Shown here in pieces: positions 25,647-33,348 of a stretch of DNA of 64,000 nucleotides. Made by a program: the position numbers and the translations under genes. Source of the DNA: Bradyrhizobium sp. CSS354 (lineage in GTDB: Bacteria; Pseudomonadota; Alphaproteobacteria; Rhizobiales; Xanthobacteraceae); NCBI RefSeq assembly GCF_029051725.1, contig NZ_JAACFU010000007.1, positions 62,001-126,000 of the forward strand. Reading direction: 5' to 3'. Position 1 is the stretch's first letter; every line of letters begins with the position of its first letter. The notes under the pieces are model-generated. The model did no database searches. It was not told the DNA's origin and saw nothing but the letters and a program-made list of their open reading frames with translations.

Positions 25647-25769
25647 CCGGCACATCCTCATGTTCTTGCTTTGGCGGGGAACATGCGCAGTTCGCCGTCA
25701 GGCGCAATGGATCATCTGACGCGGTGCGGCGTTATCGCGGGAACCCAAGGGAAAGCAAAAGGCCCAGCC

Positions 25770-26246
25770 ATGCCAGAGCTCGCAATCTCCGCGGAGAAGG
25801 TCGCCTTCATCATCGAAAAGGCGCGTGAATTCGACGTCAAGCAGGCGGATTCCGATCCGGATTCCGGCTCGAATGCGACGGATGACGATTCGGTCGACGT
25901 TCTCGAGGATGACGGCTCCGATCCGGTGGTCAACGAACTCGGAAGTTTCATCGTGGCCATGAACGAGGACGAGCAGATCGATCTCGTCACGCTGACCTGG
26001 CTCGGTCGCGGCGACGGCACAATCGACGATTGGGACGATTTGCGTGCACGCGCTGTGGAGGCGCGCGCCGAGTATCGCAGTCCCCGCCGCGAGACGGCGC
26101 ATTATCTGCTCGGTGAGCCGATGCTGGGCGATCTGCTCGCCGACGGGCTGGATGAATTCGGCGTCGACTGGACCGATGGAAACCCAGTCGCCGATTCATC
26201 CAGTCCGAGCCAGCGGGACGAAGACGAGATCACCAAGCAGCGGTGA
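25770..26246 (+). CDS. DUF3775 family protein
   Basis: A 158-residue acidic soluble protein that matches the DUF3775 pattern: an N-terminal LAISAEKVAFIIEKAREFDVK, an Asp/Ser-rich low-complexity insert (about 28-50), then a conserved block ELGSFIVAMNEDEQIDLVTLTWLGRGD and YLLGEPMLGDLLADGLDEFG. The function of the family is unknown; it is common in rhizobia. Start ATG 25770 follows a purine-rich AAGGGAAAG. The same frame is open far upstream but is antisense to the MBL gene there. It converges with the quinone reductase gene. Confidence 0.75.
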   Translation: MPELAISAEKVAFIIEKAREFDVKQADSDPDSGSNATDDDSVDVLEDDGSDPVVNELGSFIVAMNEDEQIDLVTLTWLGRGDGTIDDWDDLRARAVEARAEYRSPRRETAHYLLGEPMLGDLLADGLDEFGVDWTDGNPVADSSSPSQRDEDEITKQR

Positions 26247-26258
26247 TCCCGGCCGATA

Positions 26259-27248
26259 TCAGCGCGCGCAGTCAACGACCACGGTGCCGAGCTTGTTGCC
26301 CTTCTCGACGGCGACATGGGCTTGCGCCGTCTCCGACAACGCAAACTGCGCCGCGACATTGTGGATTCGCGGGCCCGCTGCCAGCCATTTCGAGATGTCG
26401 GCTTGCGCCGCCGCAAGCAGCGCCGACGGCAGCGCGAACAAGACCAGCGAGCGGAGCGTGATACACTTCTCCATCAGCTCGCGCATCGGCACGGTCGGCG
26501 TGCGGTTGCCGTTCGTGGCGTAGACCGCGATTGTCGAATTCATGGCCATCAACTTCAGAGTCGTCGCGATGTTGCCGCCGAAATCGACATCGACCAATTG
26601 GTCGACCCCGCGTCCGCCGGTGAAGGCCATCGCCTTGGCAACGACATCTTCGTCCCTATAATTGACGACGAGATCGGCACCAGCCTGTCGCGCCTGCTCG
26701 CCTTTCATCGCCGAGCTGACGGTCGCGATCACCTGCGCGCCGCCCCATTTCGCGAGTTGCGCCGCGTAATGCCCGACCGCACCCGCGCCGCCGGTGACCA
26801 GCACCGACTTGCCGACGATCGGTCCCTCCGCAAACAGGGAGCACCACGCCGTCATGGCGGGAATGCCCAGCGTCGCGCCTTCCGCAAAAGAGAGATTATC
26901 CGGCAGCGGCGTCACCAGATGCTCGGCAAGCGCGATATGTTCGGCTGCGGTGCCAAAGGCGCGGCCGTTGCGCTGGCCGTTGAACAGCCAGACCCTGTCG
27001 CCGATCTTGAACCGCATCGCGCCATCGCCGATCTGGTCGATAAAGCCCGCGCCATCGCTGTTCGGAATGACGCGCGAAAATTCCTTCGCGCGATAGCTGC
27101 CCCCGCGCCGGCCGACATCGGCCGGATTGATGCCGGAGGCTTCCAGGCGAATACGAACTTCGCCTGGGCCTGCGACCGGCGTCGCCATCTCACCATAGGT
27201 GAGGACGTCCGCCGCCGGTCCTGTCTCCTCGTACCAGACCGCCCTCAC
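26259..27248 (-). CDS. NADPH:quinone reductase-like (zinc-free MDR) protein
   Basis: A 329-residue medium-chain dehydrogenase without the zinc ligands. It has an N-terminal GroES-like domain (GEVRIRLEASGINPADVGRRGG) and the Rossmann motif VTGGAGAVGHYAAQLAKW (about 145), as in QOR and zeta-crystallin. It probably reduces a quinone or enone with NADPH. The start is GTG 27248; its GTGA overlaps the stop of the upstream SDR gene, so the two are translationally coupled and likely act on one pathway. No ATG is available at the family N-terminus. Confidence 0.87.
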   Translation of the reverse strand: MRAVWYEETGPAADVLTYGEMATPVAGPGEVRIRLEASGINPADVGRRGGSYRAKEFSRVIPNSDGAGFIDQIGDGAMRFKIGDRVWLFNGQRNGRAFGTAAEHIALAEHLVTPLPDNLSFAEGATLGIPAMTAWCSLFAEGPIVGKSVLVTGGAGAVGHYAAQLAKWGGAQVIATVSSAMKGEQARQAGADLVVNYRDEDVVAKAMAFTGGRGVDQLVDVDFGGNIATTLKLMAMNSTIAVYATNGNRTPTVPMRELMEKCITLRSLVLFALPSALLAAAQADISKWLAAGPRIHNVAAQFALSETAQAHVAVEKGNKLGTVVVDCAR

Positions 27249-28027
27249 AGCGTTCCCGGGAAGGCACCGCCATCGAGCAGAAGGTTCTGCCCGGTGATGA
27301 AGCCCGCCCTGCTGCCGCACAGGAAGGCGCAGGCGTAGCCGAACTCGTCGGGATCGCCGAAGCGGCCTGCGGGATTGAGCTTGGCGCGCTCGGCCAGAAC
27401 CTGGTCCGGCGTGATGCCGCGCTTCTCGGATTCCCCCTTCGCGGTGCTGCGCAGTCGGTCGGTCTCGAACGGACCCGGCAACAGGCCGTTGATGGTGACG
27501 TTGTTGATTACGGTCTTGCGCGACAGGCCGGCGATGAAGCCGGTGAGGCCGGCGCGCGCGCCGTTGGAGAGACCGAGAATGTCGATCGGCGCCTTCACCG
27601 CGGCCGAGGTGATGTTGACGATGCGGCCGAACTTGCGCGCCATCATGCCGTCCACCGTTGACTTGATCAGCTCGATCGGGGTCAGCATGTTGGCGTCGAT
27701 CGCCTTGATCCAGTCGTCGCGGGTCCAGTTGCGGAAATCGCCGGGCGGCGGTCCACCGGCATTGTTGATCAGGATGTCAGGCTCCGGGCAGGCCTTGAGC
27801 ACGGCCTCGCGGCCCGCCGGCGTCGTGATGTCGCCGACGATCTCGGTAACCGTCACATCAGGATAGGCCTTGCGGATGTCGTCGGCCGTCTTCTTCAGGG
27901 CCTCGGCGCCGCGCGCGGTCAGCGTGACGTGTACGCCGGCTTCGGCCAGCGAGATGGCGCAGGCGCGTCCGAGGCCTTTGCTGGATGCGCAAACGATGGC
28001 GCGGCGGCCTTTGATCCCAAGATCCAC
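27245..28027 (-). CDS. Atypical SDR-family protein with SNGAR in place of YxxxK
   Basis: A 260-residue SDR-fold protein with CASSKGLG (13-20), NNAGG (88-92) and Ser141 (NITSAA). At the spacing where YxxxK is expected (13 and 17 residues after the Ser) it has S154 and R158 in LGLSNGARAG. The rest of the fold, including the C-terminal GQNLLLDGG, is normal. Related sequences annotated as 3-oxoacyl-ACP reductase-like share this change, so it is probably a defined subgroup rather than a decayed gene. It is coupled by GTGA overlap to the quinone reductase gene. Confidence 0.87.
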   Translation of the reverse strand: MDLGIKGRRAIVCASSKGLGRACAISLAEAGVHVTLTARGAEALKKTADDIRKAYPDVTVTEIVGDITTPAGREAVLKACPEPDILINNAGGPPPGDFRNWTRDDWIKAIDANMLTPIELIKSTVDGMMARKFGRIVNITSAAVKAPIDILGLSNGARAGLTGFIAGLSRKTVINNVTINGLLPGPFETDRLRSTAKGESEKRGITPDQVLAERAKLNPAGRFGDPDEFGYACAFLCGSRAGFITGQNLLLDGGAFPGTL

Positions 28028-28173
28028 TGTTTCACTCCCGTAATGTCATGCAGGTTTTTAGAGCCGCTATTCTAGCCAACCTTGGCGCCGCTGATAAGGG
28101 ACGGGCTCGCATCAAAATGCATGCGCACTTGCGCGGCGATGCAAATGTGCGGGCATGATCCCCAGACAATGAA

Positions 28174-28686
28174 CTAGATACGCCGCTCCTGCTTGAGGCG
28201 GTCGATCGCGGAGGCCGCCTCCGGCGGCAGCGACTTGAAGCCCATCTGCCCGACTGTCGAGAACAGCGGCCGCAGGTGCGAACCGGCGAGGAACGGCGGC
28301 TGACGATTGGCCGGCACGATCTGGTCGAACACCAGCACCAAGGTGGTGGCGACGAGGCCGACCCTGATCGCGCCGAGGGCGGCGCCGCCGAGCCGGTCGC
28401 CGATGCCGGCCTGCCGTATCGTGTCGCTCAGGGCCAGCCGGCCGAGATGTCCAAACAGCATGCCGACCACCACGAAGATGCCGAAGAACCAGATCCAGTT
28501 CTGCAGCAGCGGCGCATTCGGATTGCCCGCGACCTGCGGGACGATCAGCGGCATCAGCGCAACCGCGATGGGGGCGGCGAGGAGATAGGCGAGGATCGTC
28601 ATGGCGCTGCCGAGCAGGCCGCTCCTGAAACCGAAGCCGATCGCGATTGCGAACGCCGCATAGACGGCGAGATCGAAACTGTTCAT
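28174..28686 (-). CDS. CvpA-like membrane protein
   Basis: A 170-residue protein with four hydrophobic segments. It begins MNSFDLAVYAAFAIAIGFGFRSG, the usual CvpA opening (FD..V......GFRRG). The second half has the conserved GDRLGGAALGAIRVGLV block. CvpA proteins are linked to colicin V export and envelope stress, and the molecular role is unclear. A low-hydrophobicity tail ends the protein. It is divergent from an SDR gene over 104 bases and may be cotranscribed with the downstream SDR/quinone reductase pair (146-base gap). Confidence 0.72.
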   Translation of the reverse strand: MNSFDLAVYAAFAIAIGFGFRSGLLGSAMTILAYLLAAPIAVALMPLIVPQVAGNPNAPLLQNWIWFFGIFVVVGMLFGHLGRLALSDTIRQAGIGDRLGGAALGAIRVGLVATTLVLVFDQIVPANRQPPFLAGSHLRPLFSTVGQMGFKSLPPEAASAIDRLKQERRI

Positions 28687-28790
28687 ACGCGGGAGCCTGC
28701 CATGGAACGAGTGAACGCAGAACCGATCATTCCGGTTTCAGATCGTTAAAATCGTCTGTATTGATGGCTGCAAAGCCCAAGGAAAGCGTC

Positions 28791-29552
28791 ATGTCAGACC
28801 TATTCGATGTCAGTCAGGAAACCATCCTCGTCACAGGTGCGAGCCAGGGGCTGGGGCGGCAATTTGCCCGGGTGTTGGCGGCGCACGGCGCGGCCGTCGC
28901 GCTCGCGGCTCGGCAGACCGACAAGCTGAAGAGCCTGGAAGAGGAGATCCGCGGCAAGGGCGGCCGTGCCGCCGCCGTCGCGCTCGACGTCACCGACACC
29001 GCATCGATCGCCAGGGCCGTCGATGCCGCGGAAGCCGCACTCGGCCCGGTCACGGTGCTGATCAACAATGCCGGCATCGCCATCGAAAAGCTCGCGACCG
29101 AGCAGACCGAAGCCGATTGGGACGCGGTGATCGGCGCCAATCTCAAGGGCGCCTATTTTCTCGCCACCGAGATCGCGCGCCGCATGGTCGCGCGCAAGCA
29201 GGACGGCAACATCGTCAACATCGCGTCCGTGCTCGGCACCGGCGTGCTGAAGGCGGTGTCGCCTTACGCGATCTCCAAGGCCGGCATCATCCAGGCAACC
29301 AAAGCGATGGCGCTGGAGCTTGCGGGGCAGAACATCCGCATCAACGCGCTCGCGCCCGGCTACATCGACACCGAGATGAACCATGCGTTCTGGTCGACGC
29401 CGTCAGGCGAGCGCCTGACCAAGCGCATCCCGCAGCGCCGTATCGGCGCCGAGTCCGATCTCGACGGCGCGATCCTGCTGCTGGCTTCCAAGGCCTCGCG
29501 GTACATGACGGGCAGCGTGGTGACGGTGGACGGCGGGTTTTTGCTGAATTGA
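28791..29552 (+). CDS. SDR-family oxidoreductase (canonical)
   Basis: A 253-residue classical short-chain dehydrogenase with TGASQGLG (15-22), NNAG (102-105 region), Ser146, Y159 and K163 in SPYAISKAG, and the C-terminal GSVVTVDGGFLLN. It is expected to be an active NAD(P)-dependent oxidoreductase; substrate unknown. ATG 28791 is preferred because AAGGAAA lies 8 bases before it, although ATG 28764 is in frame. A family B palindrome follows the stop by 10 bases and may form the 3' end of the mRNA. Confidence 0.9.
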   Translation: MSDLFDVSQETILVTGASQGLGRQFARVLAAHGAAVALAARQTDKLKSLEEEIRGKGGRAAAVALDVTDTASIARAVDAAEAALGPVTVLINNAGIAIEKLATEQTEADWDAVIGANLKGAYFLATEIARRMVARKQDGNIVNIASVLGTGVLKAVSPYAISKAGIIQATKAMALELAGQNIRINALAPGYIDTEMNHAFWSTPSGERLTKRIPQRRIGAESDLDGAILLLASKASRYMTGSVVTVDGGFLLN

Positions 29553-29562
29553 GCACACCGCT

Positions 29563-29683
29563 GTCGTCCCGGCGAAGGCCGGGACCCATACGCCGAGTGT
29601 GAGTTATTAGCGCGAGCTGGTCACCACCTATCTTCGCCAAACCAAACTCGGTGGTTATGGGTCCCGGCCTTCGCCGGGACGAC
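29563..29683. repeat. Dispersed palindromic element, family B copy 1
   Basis: A perfect 28-base inverted repeat: GTCGTCCCGGCGAAGGCCGG... at 29563-29590 and its complement at 29656-29683, with a 65-base middle. It is flanked by converging genes (the SDR and the GMC oxidoreductase). A second copy is at 57756-57880 and a diverged one at 55232-55334. The arms can also fold on themselves through internal CCGGC/GCCGG pairs. Confidence 0.87.
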
Positions 29684-29692
29684 GAGGTAGAG

Positions 29693-31285
29693 TCACCGCA
29701 TCTCCGCCCGGATCATATCGGCCGCCTTCTCCCCGATCATGATGGTCGGCGCATTGGTATTGCCGCCGATCAGTGTCGGCATGATCGAGGCGTCCACGAC
29801 GCGCAAGCCTTCCATGCCATGTACCTTCAATGCCGGATCGACCACGGCCATCGCGTCGGTGCCCATCTTGCAGGTGCCGACGGGGTGATAGACGGTGTCG
29901 ACACGCGCGCGCAGGATGGCGCGGATGTCGTCGTCCGTTCTCACATCGGACGTGAACATGTCCTTCTTCTGCAACGCGCGCATCGCGGGCGTCTCCATCA
30001 GCCGTCGCGTGGTCTTGAAGCCCGCGACCATCGTCTCGAGATCCTCCGCCTCGCCCAGAAAGTTCGGATCGATCATCGGCGCTGCCAGCGGATCGGCGCT
30101 TTTCAGCCAGACGCTGCCACGGCTCTTCGGCCGCAACAGGCAGACATGGCATGAGAAGCCCGCCTCCTTGTGCTTCTTGCGGCCATGGTCGTCGAGCATC
30201 GCGACGATGAAGTGCAGCTGAATGTCGGGCACATCGAGGTCGGATCGGGTCTTCAGGAAGCCGCCACACTCGGCGAAATTGGTGGTCATCAGGCCGCGCC
30301 GCTCCCGGCGGTATCGCTGGATGGCGCGGAGCAGGGACGGCAGCCGGCCGAGTGATGAATGGACGAAGTGCGGATAGTCGGAGGCGTAGACGAACACGAA
30401 ATCCGGATGATCCTGCAGATTGCGTCCGACGCCCGGCAAATGATGCACGACGCCGATCCCGTGCGCGGCAAGCGCCTCGCCGTCGCCGACGCCCGACAGC
30501 ATCAATAGCTGCGGTGACTGGAAGGCGCCGGAGGCGAGGATCACCTCGCGGCGGGCGCGCAGCTGCTTTGTCTGCTTGCCCTGGACATATTCGATGCCGA
30601 CCGCGCGCCCACCTTCGAACAGGATGCGCGTGGCATGCGCCTGGGTCTCGACACGCAGATTCGCGCGCTTGTCCATGTGGGGATGCAGATAGGCGCGCGC
30701 CGCGCTCCAGCGCTCGCCATTGTGCTGCGTCACCTGGTAGCTGCCGAGCCCTTCGTGGTCCTCCGCATTGAAGTCCTCGCGGATGCGAAACTGCGCCTCG
30801 CGGGCGGCCTGATGGAAGATTTCGTGGATCGGATTGTCCGCGCGCAGCCTGTTGACATGCAGCGGGCCGCCCTTGCCATGATACGCGCCGTCAAAATCAG
30901 CGTTGTTCTCCGACCGCTTGAAGTAGGGCAGCACGTCCGCGTACGACCAGCCGGCATTGCCGAGCGAGGCCCAGTGGTCGTAGTCCCATTTGTTGCCGCG
31001 GATATAGACCATGGCATTGATCGCCGAGGACCCGCCGAGCCCCTTGCCGCGCGGTTGATAGCCGATACGGCCGTTCAATCCCTTCTGCGGCACGGTATCG
31101 AAGCCCCAGTTCGCTGCCTTGTATGGCAAAGCGAGCCCGAACGGCGTGGTGATCCGCCAATTGTCGTTCCGTCCGCCGGCATCGAGCAGCGCCACGGATG
31201 TCCCCGCATCCTCCGAAAGCCGCCCCGCAACCGCGCAGCCGCCGGAGCCCGCGCCCACGACGACGAAATCGAATGTGTCCGTCAC
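29693..31285 (-). CDS. GMC-family oxidoreductase (choline dehydrogenase-like)
   Basis: A 530-residue FAD-dependent alcohol oxidoreductase. The N-terminal dinucleotide motif is VVVGAGSGGCAVAGRLSED. The GMC signature blocks follow (GLGGSSAINAMVYIRG; ASGAFQSPQLLMLSGVG), and the C-terminal catalytic His is in DTVYHPVGTCKMG. It oxidises a primary alcohol to an aldehyde; the substrate may be choline-like, polyethylene-glycol-like or a long-chain alcohol. GTG 31285 is chosen as start because GAGGGGG precedes it; ATG 31306 is an alternative. An aldehyde dehydrogenase gene lies directly upstream on the same strand and could take the product. Confidence 0.9.
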   Translation of the reverse strand: MTDTFDFVVVGAGSGGCAVAGRLSEDAGTSVALLDAGGRNDNWRITTPFGLALPYKAANWGFDTVPQKGLNGRIGYQPRGKGLGGSSAINAMVYIRGNKWDYDHWASLGNAGWSYADVLPYFKRSENNADFDGAYHGKGGPLHVNRLRADNPIHEIFHQAAREAQFRIREDFNAEDHEGLGSYQVTQHNGERWSAARAYLHPHMDKRANLRVETQAHATRILFEGGRAVGIEYVQGKQTKQLRARREVILASGAFQSPQLLMLSGVGDGEALAAHGIGVVHHLPGVGRNLQDHPDFVFVYASDYPHFVHSSLGRLPSLLRAIQRYRRERRGLMTTNFAECGGFLKTRSDLDVPDIQLHFIVAMLDDHGRKKHKEAGFSCHVCLLRPKSRGSVWLKSADPLAAPMIDPNFLGEAEDLETMVAGFKTTRRLMETPAMRALQKKDMFTSDVRTDDDIRAILRARVDTVYHPVGTCKMGTDAMAVVDPALKVHGMEGLRVVDASIMPTLIGGNTNAPTIMIGEKAADMIRAEMR

Positions 31286-31315
31286 TGATGTTTCCCCCTC
31301 TTGCATTTTTCTTCT

Positions 31316-31395
31316 CGTCATTGCGAGCAAAGCGAAGCAATCCAGACTGTCACCGCGGAGGGATTCTGGATTGCTTCGCTGCGCTCGCAATGACG
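31316..31395. repeat. Dispersed palindromic element, family A copy 2
   Basis: Left arm CGTCATTGCGAGCAAAGCGA... and right arm ...GCTGCGCTCGCAATGACG, with inner ATCCAGA / TCTGGAT pairing. It lies between the aldehyde dehydrogenase gene and the GMC gene on one strand. It is related to 4064-4144 and 55099-55177, with compensating changes between the arms limited to a few positions. Confidence 0.85.
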
Positions 31396-31408
31396 GAATG
31401 CTGAGACC

Positions 31409-32890
31409 CTACGACATGAACCGCATCAACTTCTCCAGCCGCGCGATCTTGCCGCCGTAGGGCGGATAGAGGTCGGCGAGGCGGTTGAATTTCGAGCGAT
31501 AGAACACCGGCTTCAACTTGCTGAATGTGCGAAAGCCCCATTCGCCGTGATAGGCGCCGGTGCCGGATGCGCCGACGCCGCCCATCGGCTGGTTGATTTG
31601 CGCGAAGTGGAACAGGCAGTCGTTGATGGTGACGCCGCCGGAGACGGTGCGCGCCAGCACCTCGTCGCGCGCATTGCTGTCCTTGCCGAACCAGTACAGC
31701 GCCAGCGGCCGGTCGCGTGCGTTGACGAAGGCGATGGCGTCGGCCGGTTCGCGATAACCAAGCACCGGCAGCACAGGACCGAAAATCTCCTCCTGCATGA
31801 CCGCCATGTCTGCGGTTGCGCCCACGATCAGCGTCGGCGGGAATTTGCGGTGCGCCTTCCAGTTGGGATCGTCCGCCTTCGCCGGCTGCAGGATCTTGGC
31901 GCCGCGGCTTGCCGCATCTGAGACGAGAGTCTCCAGCCGCGCATAATGCCGGTCGGAGATCACGGAGGTGTAGTCCTTGTTGGCGGAATCGGTGCCGAAC
32001 ATGCGCCGCATCTGCGCGCGCACTTTTTCGGCGAAGGCCTGCAGCGCGCGCTCGGGCACCAGCACATAGTCGGGCGCGATGCAGGTCTGCCCGGCATTGA
32101 GCAGCTTGCCATAGGCGATGCGCTCGGCGGCCTCTTCGAGGTCGGCGGAGGCGTCGATGATGACAGGCGACTTGCCGCCGAGCTCGAGCGTGACGGGCGT
32201 CAGATTGCGCCCCGCGGCTTCAGCGACCAGTCGTCCCACCCGGGTCGAGCCGGTGAACACCAGATGATCGAACGGCAGCGATGCGAAGGCCTTTGCGATC
32301 TCGTCCTCGACGCCGGTGACCAGCAACTCCGCAGCGTCGAATTTTTGCGCGACCGTCTCCTTCAGCAGCGCCGAGAAATGCGGCACAAGCTCGCTCGGCT
32401 TGATGATGACGCGGTTGCCGGCGGCGAGCGCGCCGATGGCGGGCGCGAGCGTCAGCTGGAGCGGATAATTCCAGGGCGCGATGATGCCGACGACGCCGAG
32501 TGGCTGCGGCATCAGCCGGTTGCGGGCGGGCAGGAATTGCAGCGCCGTCGAAACGCGCTGCGGCGCCATCCAGCTCTTGAGGTGCTTGGTGGCATGACGG
32601 ATCTCGGAGAACACCATCATGGTCTCGGCGATGGTAGTCTCGACTGCCGAGCGGTGGCCGAAATCGGCCGAGATCGCCTGCCGGAAGCGCTCCTCGTTGT
32701 CGGCGACGACAGTGCGCAGCCGCGTCAGCCGGTCGAGCCGCTCGGCAAGGCCAGGCGCCGGCTCCGCCCGCGACCGCGCGACCATGGCATGGAAGGCGTC
32801 TTCGAGGGCCCGAAGCGGGGCGCTCGTCGGGGGGCGGTCCAAGGGGCGATACGAGGGGCGGTCCGAGGGACGGTCCAAAGCGTGGTCCAT
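31409..32890 (-). CDS. Aldehyde dehydrogenase (coniferyl-aldehyde-dehydrogenase-like)
   Basis: A 493-residue NAD(P)-dependent aldehyde dehydrogenase. The general base Glu lies in VTLELGGKSPVII and the catalytic Cys in LNAGQTCIAPDYV; FTGSTRVGR is the cofactor loop. The absence of a long N-terminal arm and the WNYP (APWNYPL) region fit the class 3/coniferyl branch. It oxidises aldehydes to acids. The N-terminus carries four imperfect copies of DRPS-like residues (7-20). Start ATG 32890 follows GAGGGAGAA. With the GMC gene it may form an alcohol-to-acid pathway. Confidence 0.9.
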   Translation of the reverse strand: MDHALDRPSDRPSYRPLDRPPTSAPLRALEDAFHAMVARSRAEPAPGLAERLDRLTRLRTVVADNEERFRQAISADFGHRSAVETTIAETMMVFSEIRHATKHLKSWMAPQRVSTALQFLPARNRLMPQPLGVVGIIAPWNYPLQLTLAPAIGALAAGNRVIIKPSELVPHFSALLKETVAQKFDAAELLVTGVEDEIAKAFASLPFDHLVFTGSTRVGRLVAEAAGRNLTPVTLELGGKSPVIIDASADLEEAAERIAYGKLLNAGQTCIAPDYVLVPERALQAFAEKVRAQMRRMFGTDSANKDYTSVISDRHYARLETLVSDAASRGAKILQPAKADDPNWKAHRKFPPTLIVGATADMAVMQEEIFGPVLPVLGYREPADAIAFVNARDRPLALYWFGKDSNARDEVLARTVSGGVTINDCLFHFAQINQPMGGVGASGTGAYHGEWGFRTFSKLKPVFYRSKFNRLADLYPPYGGKIARLEKLMRFMS

Positions 32891-33201
32891 GGCGTTCTCC
32901 CTCTTTAAGTGGCGTTTCCGCCTAGTTTTGTTGCCGCAAGCTGGCCCCTGTGGAACTTCTGGCAAGGGCGGGCCAAAGAGGCCGCAAATTCGTCCACCGC
33001 GCTGTCATAAAGTCGAAAAAAACGTCCGCGCAGCCCTTTCCAAAGCCACCCCGGGTTGGTACATACCGCCCGCACCCAACGGGCTTTGCCCGGGGTTGCC
33101 TTCCAAGGAAGCCTTCGGGACGAACGAAGCAAGCCACGCGAACAGCGCCGGCCCTTCATTCACCGTCCCCGGCACTTTCACGAAGGCAAAGCAACGGTTA
33201 A
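32891..33201. other. Intergenic stretch between aldehyde dehydrogenase and tRNA-fMet
   Basis: It must hold the divergent promoters of the aldehyde dehydrogenase (minus) and the tRNA (plus). Overlapping open frames exist on both strands but none has a ribosome site or a recognisable product. One plus-strand frame even runs through the tRNA, which marks it as non-coding. I see no clear motif. Confidence 0.5.
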
Positions 33202-33278
<77 letters not shown>

Positions 33279-33306
33279 AGTTCGGACCTTACCGGTCCCG
33301 ATCCGA

Positions 33307-33335
33307 AAATGGCCCGCGTTGAGCGGGCCATTTTT
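33307..33335. terminator. Bidirectional rho-independent terminator
   Basis: A perfect 11-bp stem AAATGGCCCGC / GCGGGCCATTT with loop GTTGA. Five T follow on the plus strand and four on the minus strand. It ends the tRNA-fMet transcript and, on the other strand, the thermonuclease-like gene whose stop is at 33349. Confidence 0.88.
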
Positions 33336-33348
33336 GTTTCTGGTGTCC

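Noticed and set aside
24966..25769. Extension of the DUF3775 gene far upstream in the same frame
   Set aside because: The extension is antisense to the MBL gene; the family begins at ATG 25770.
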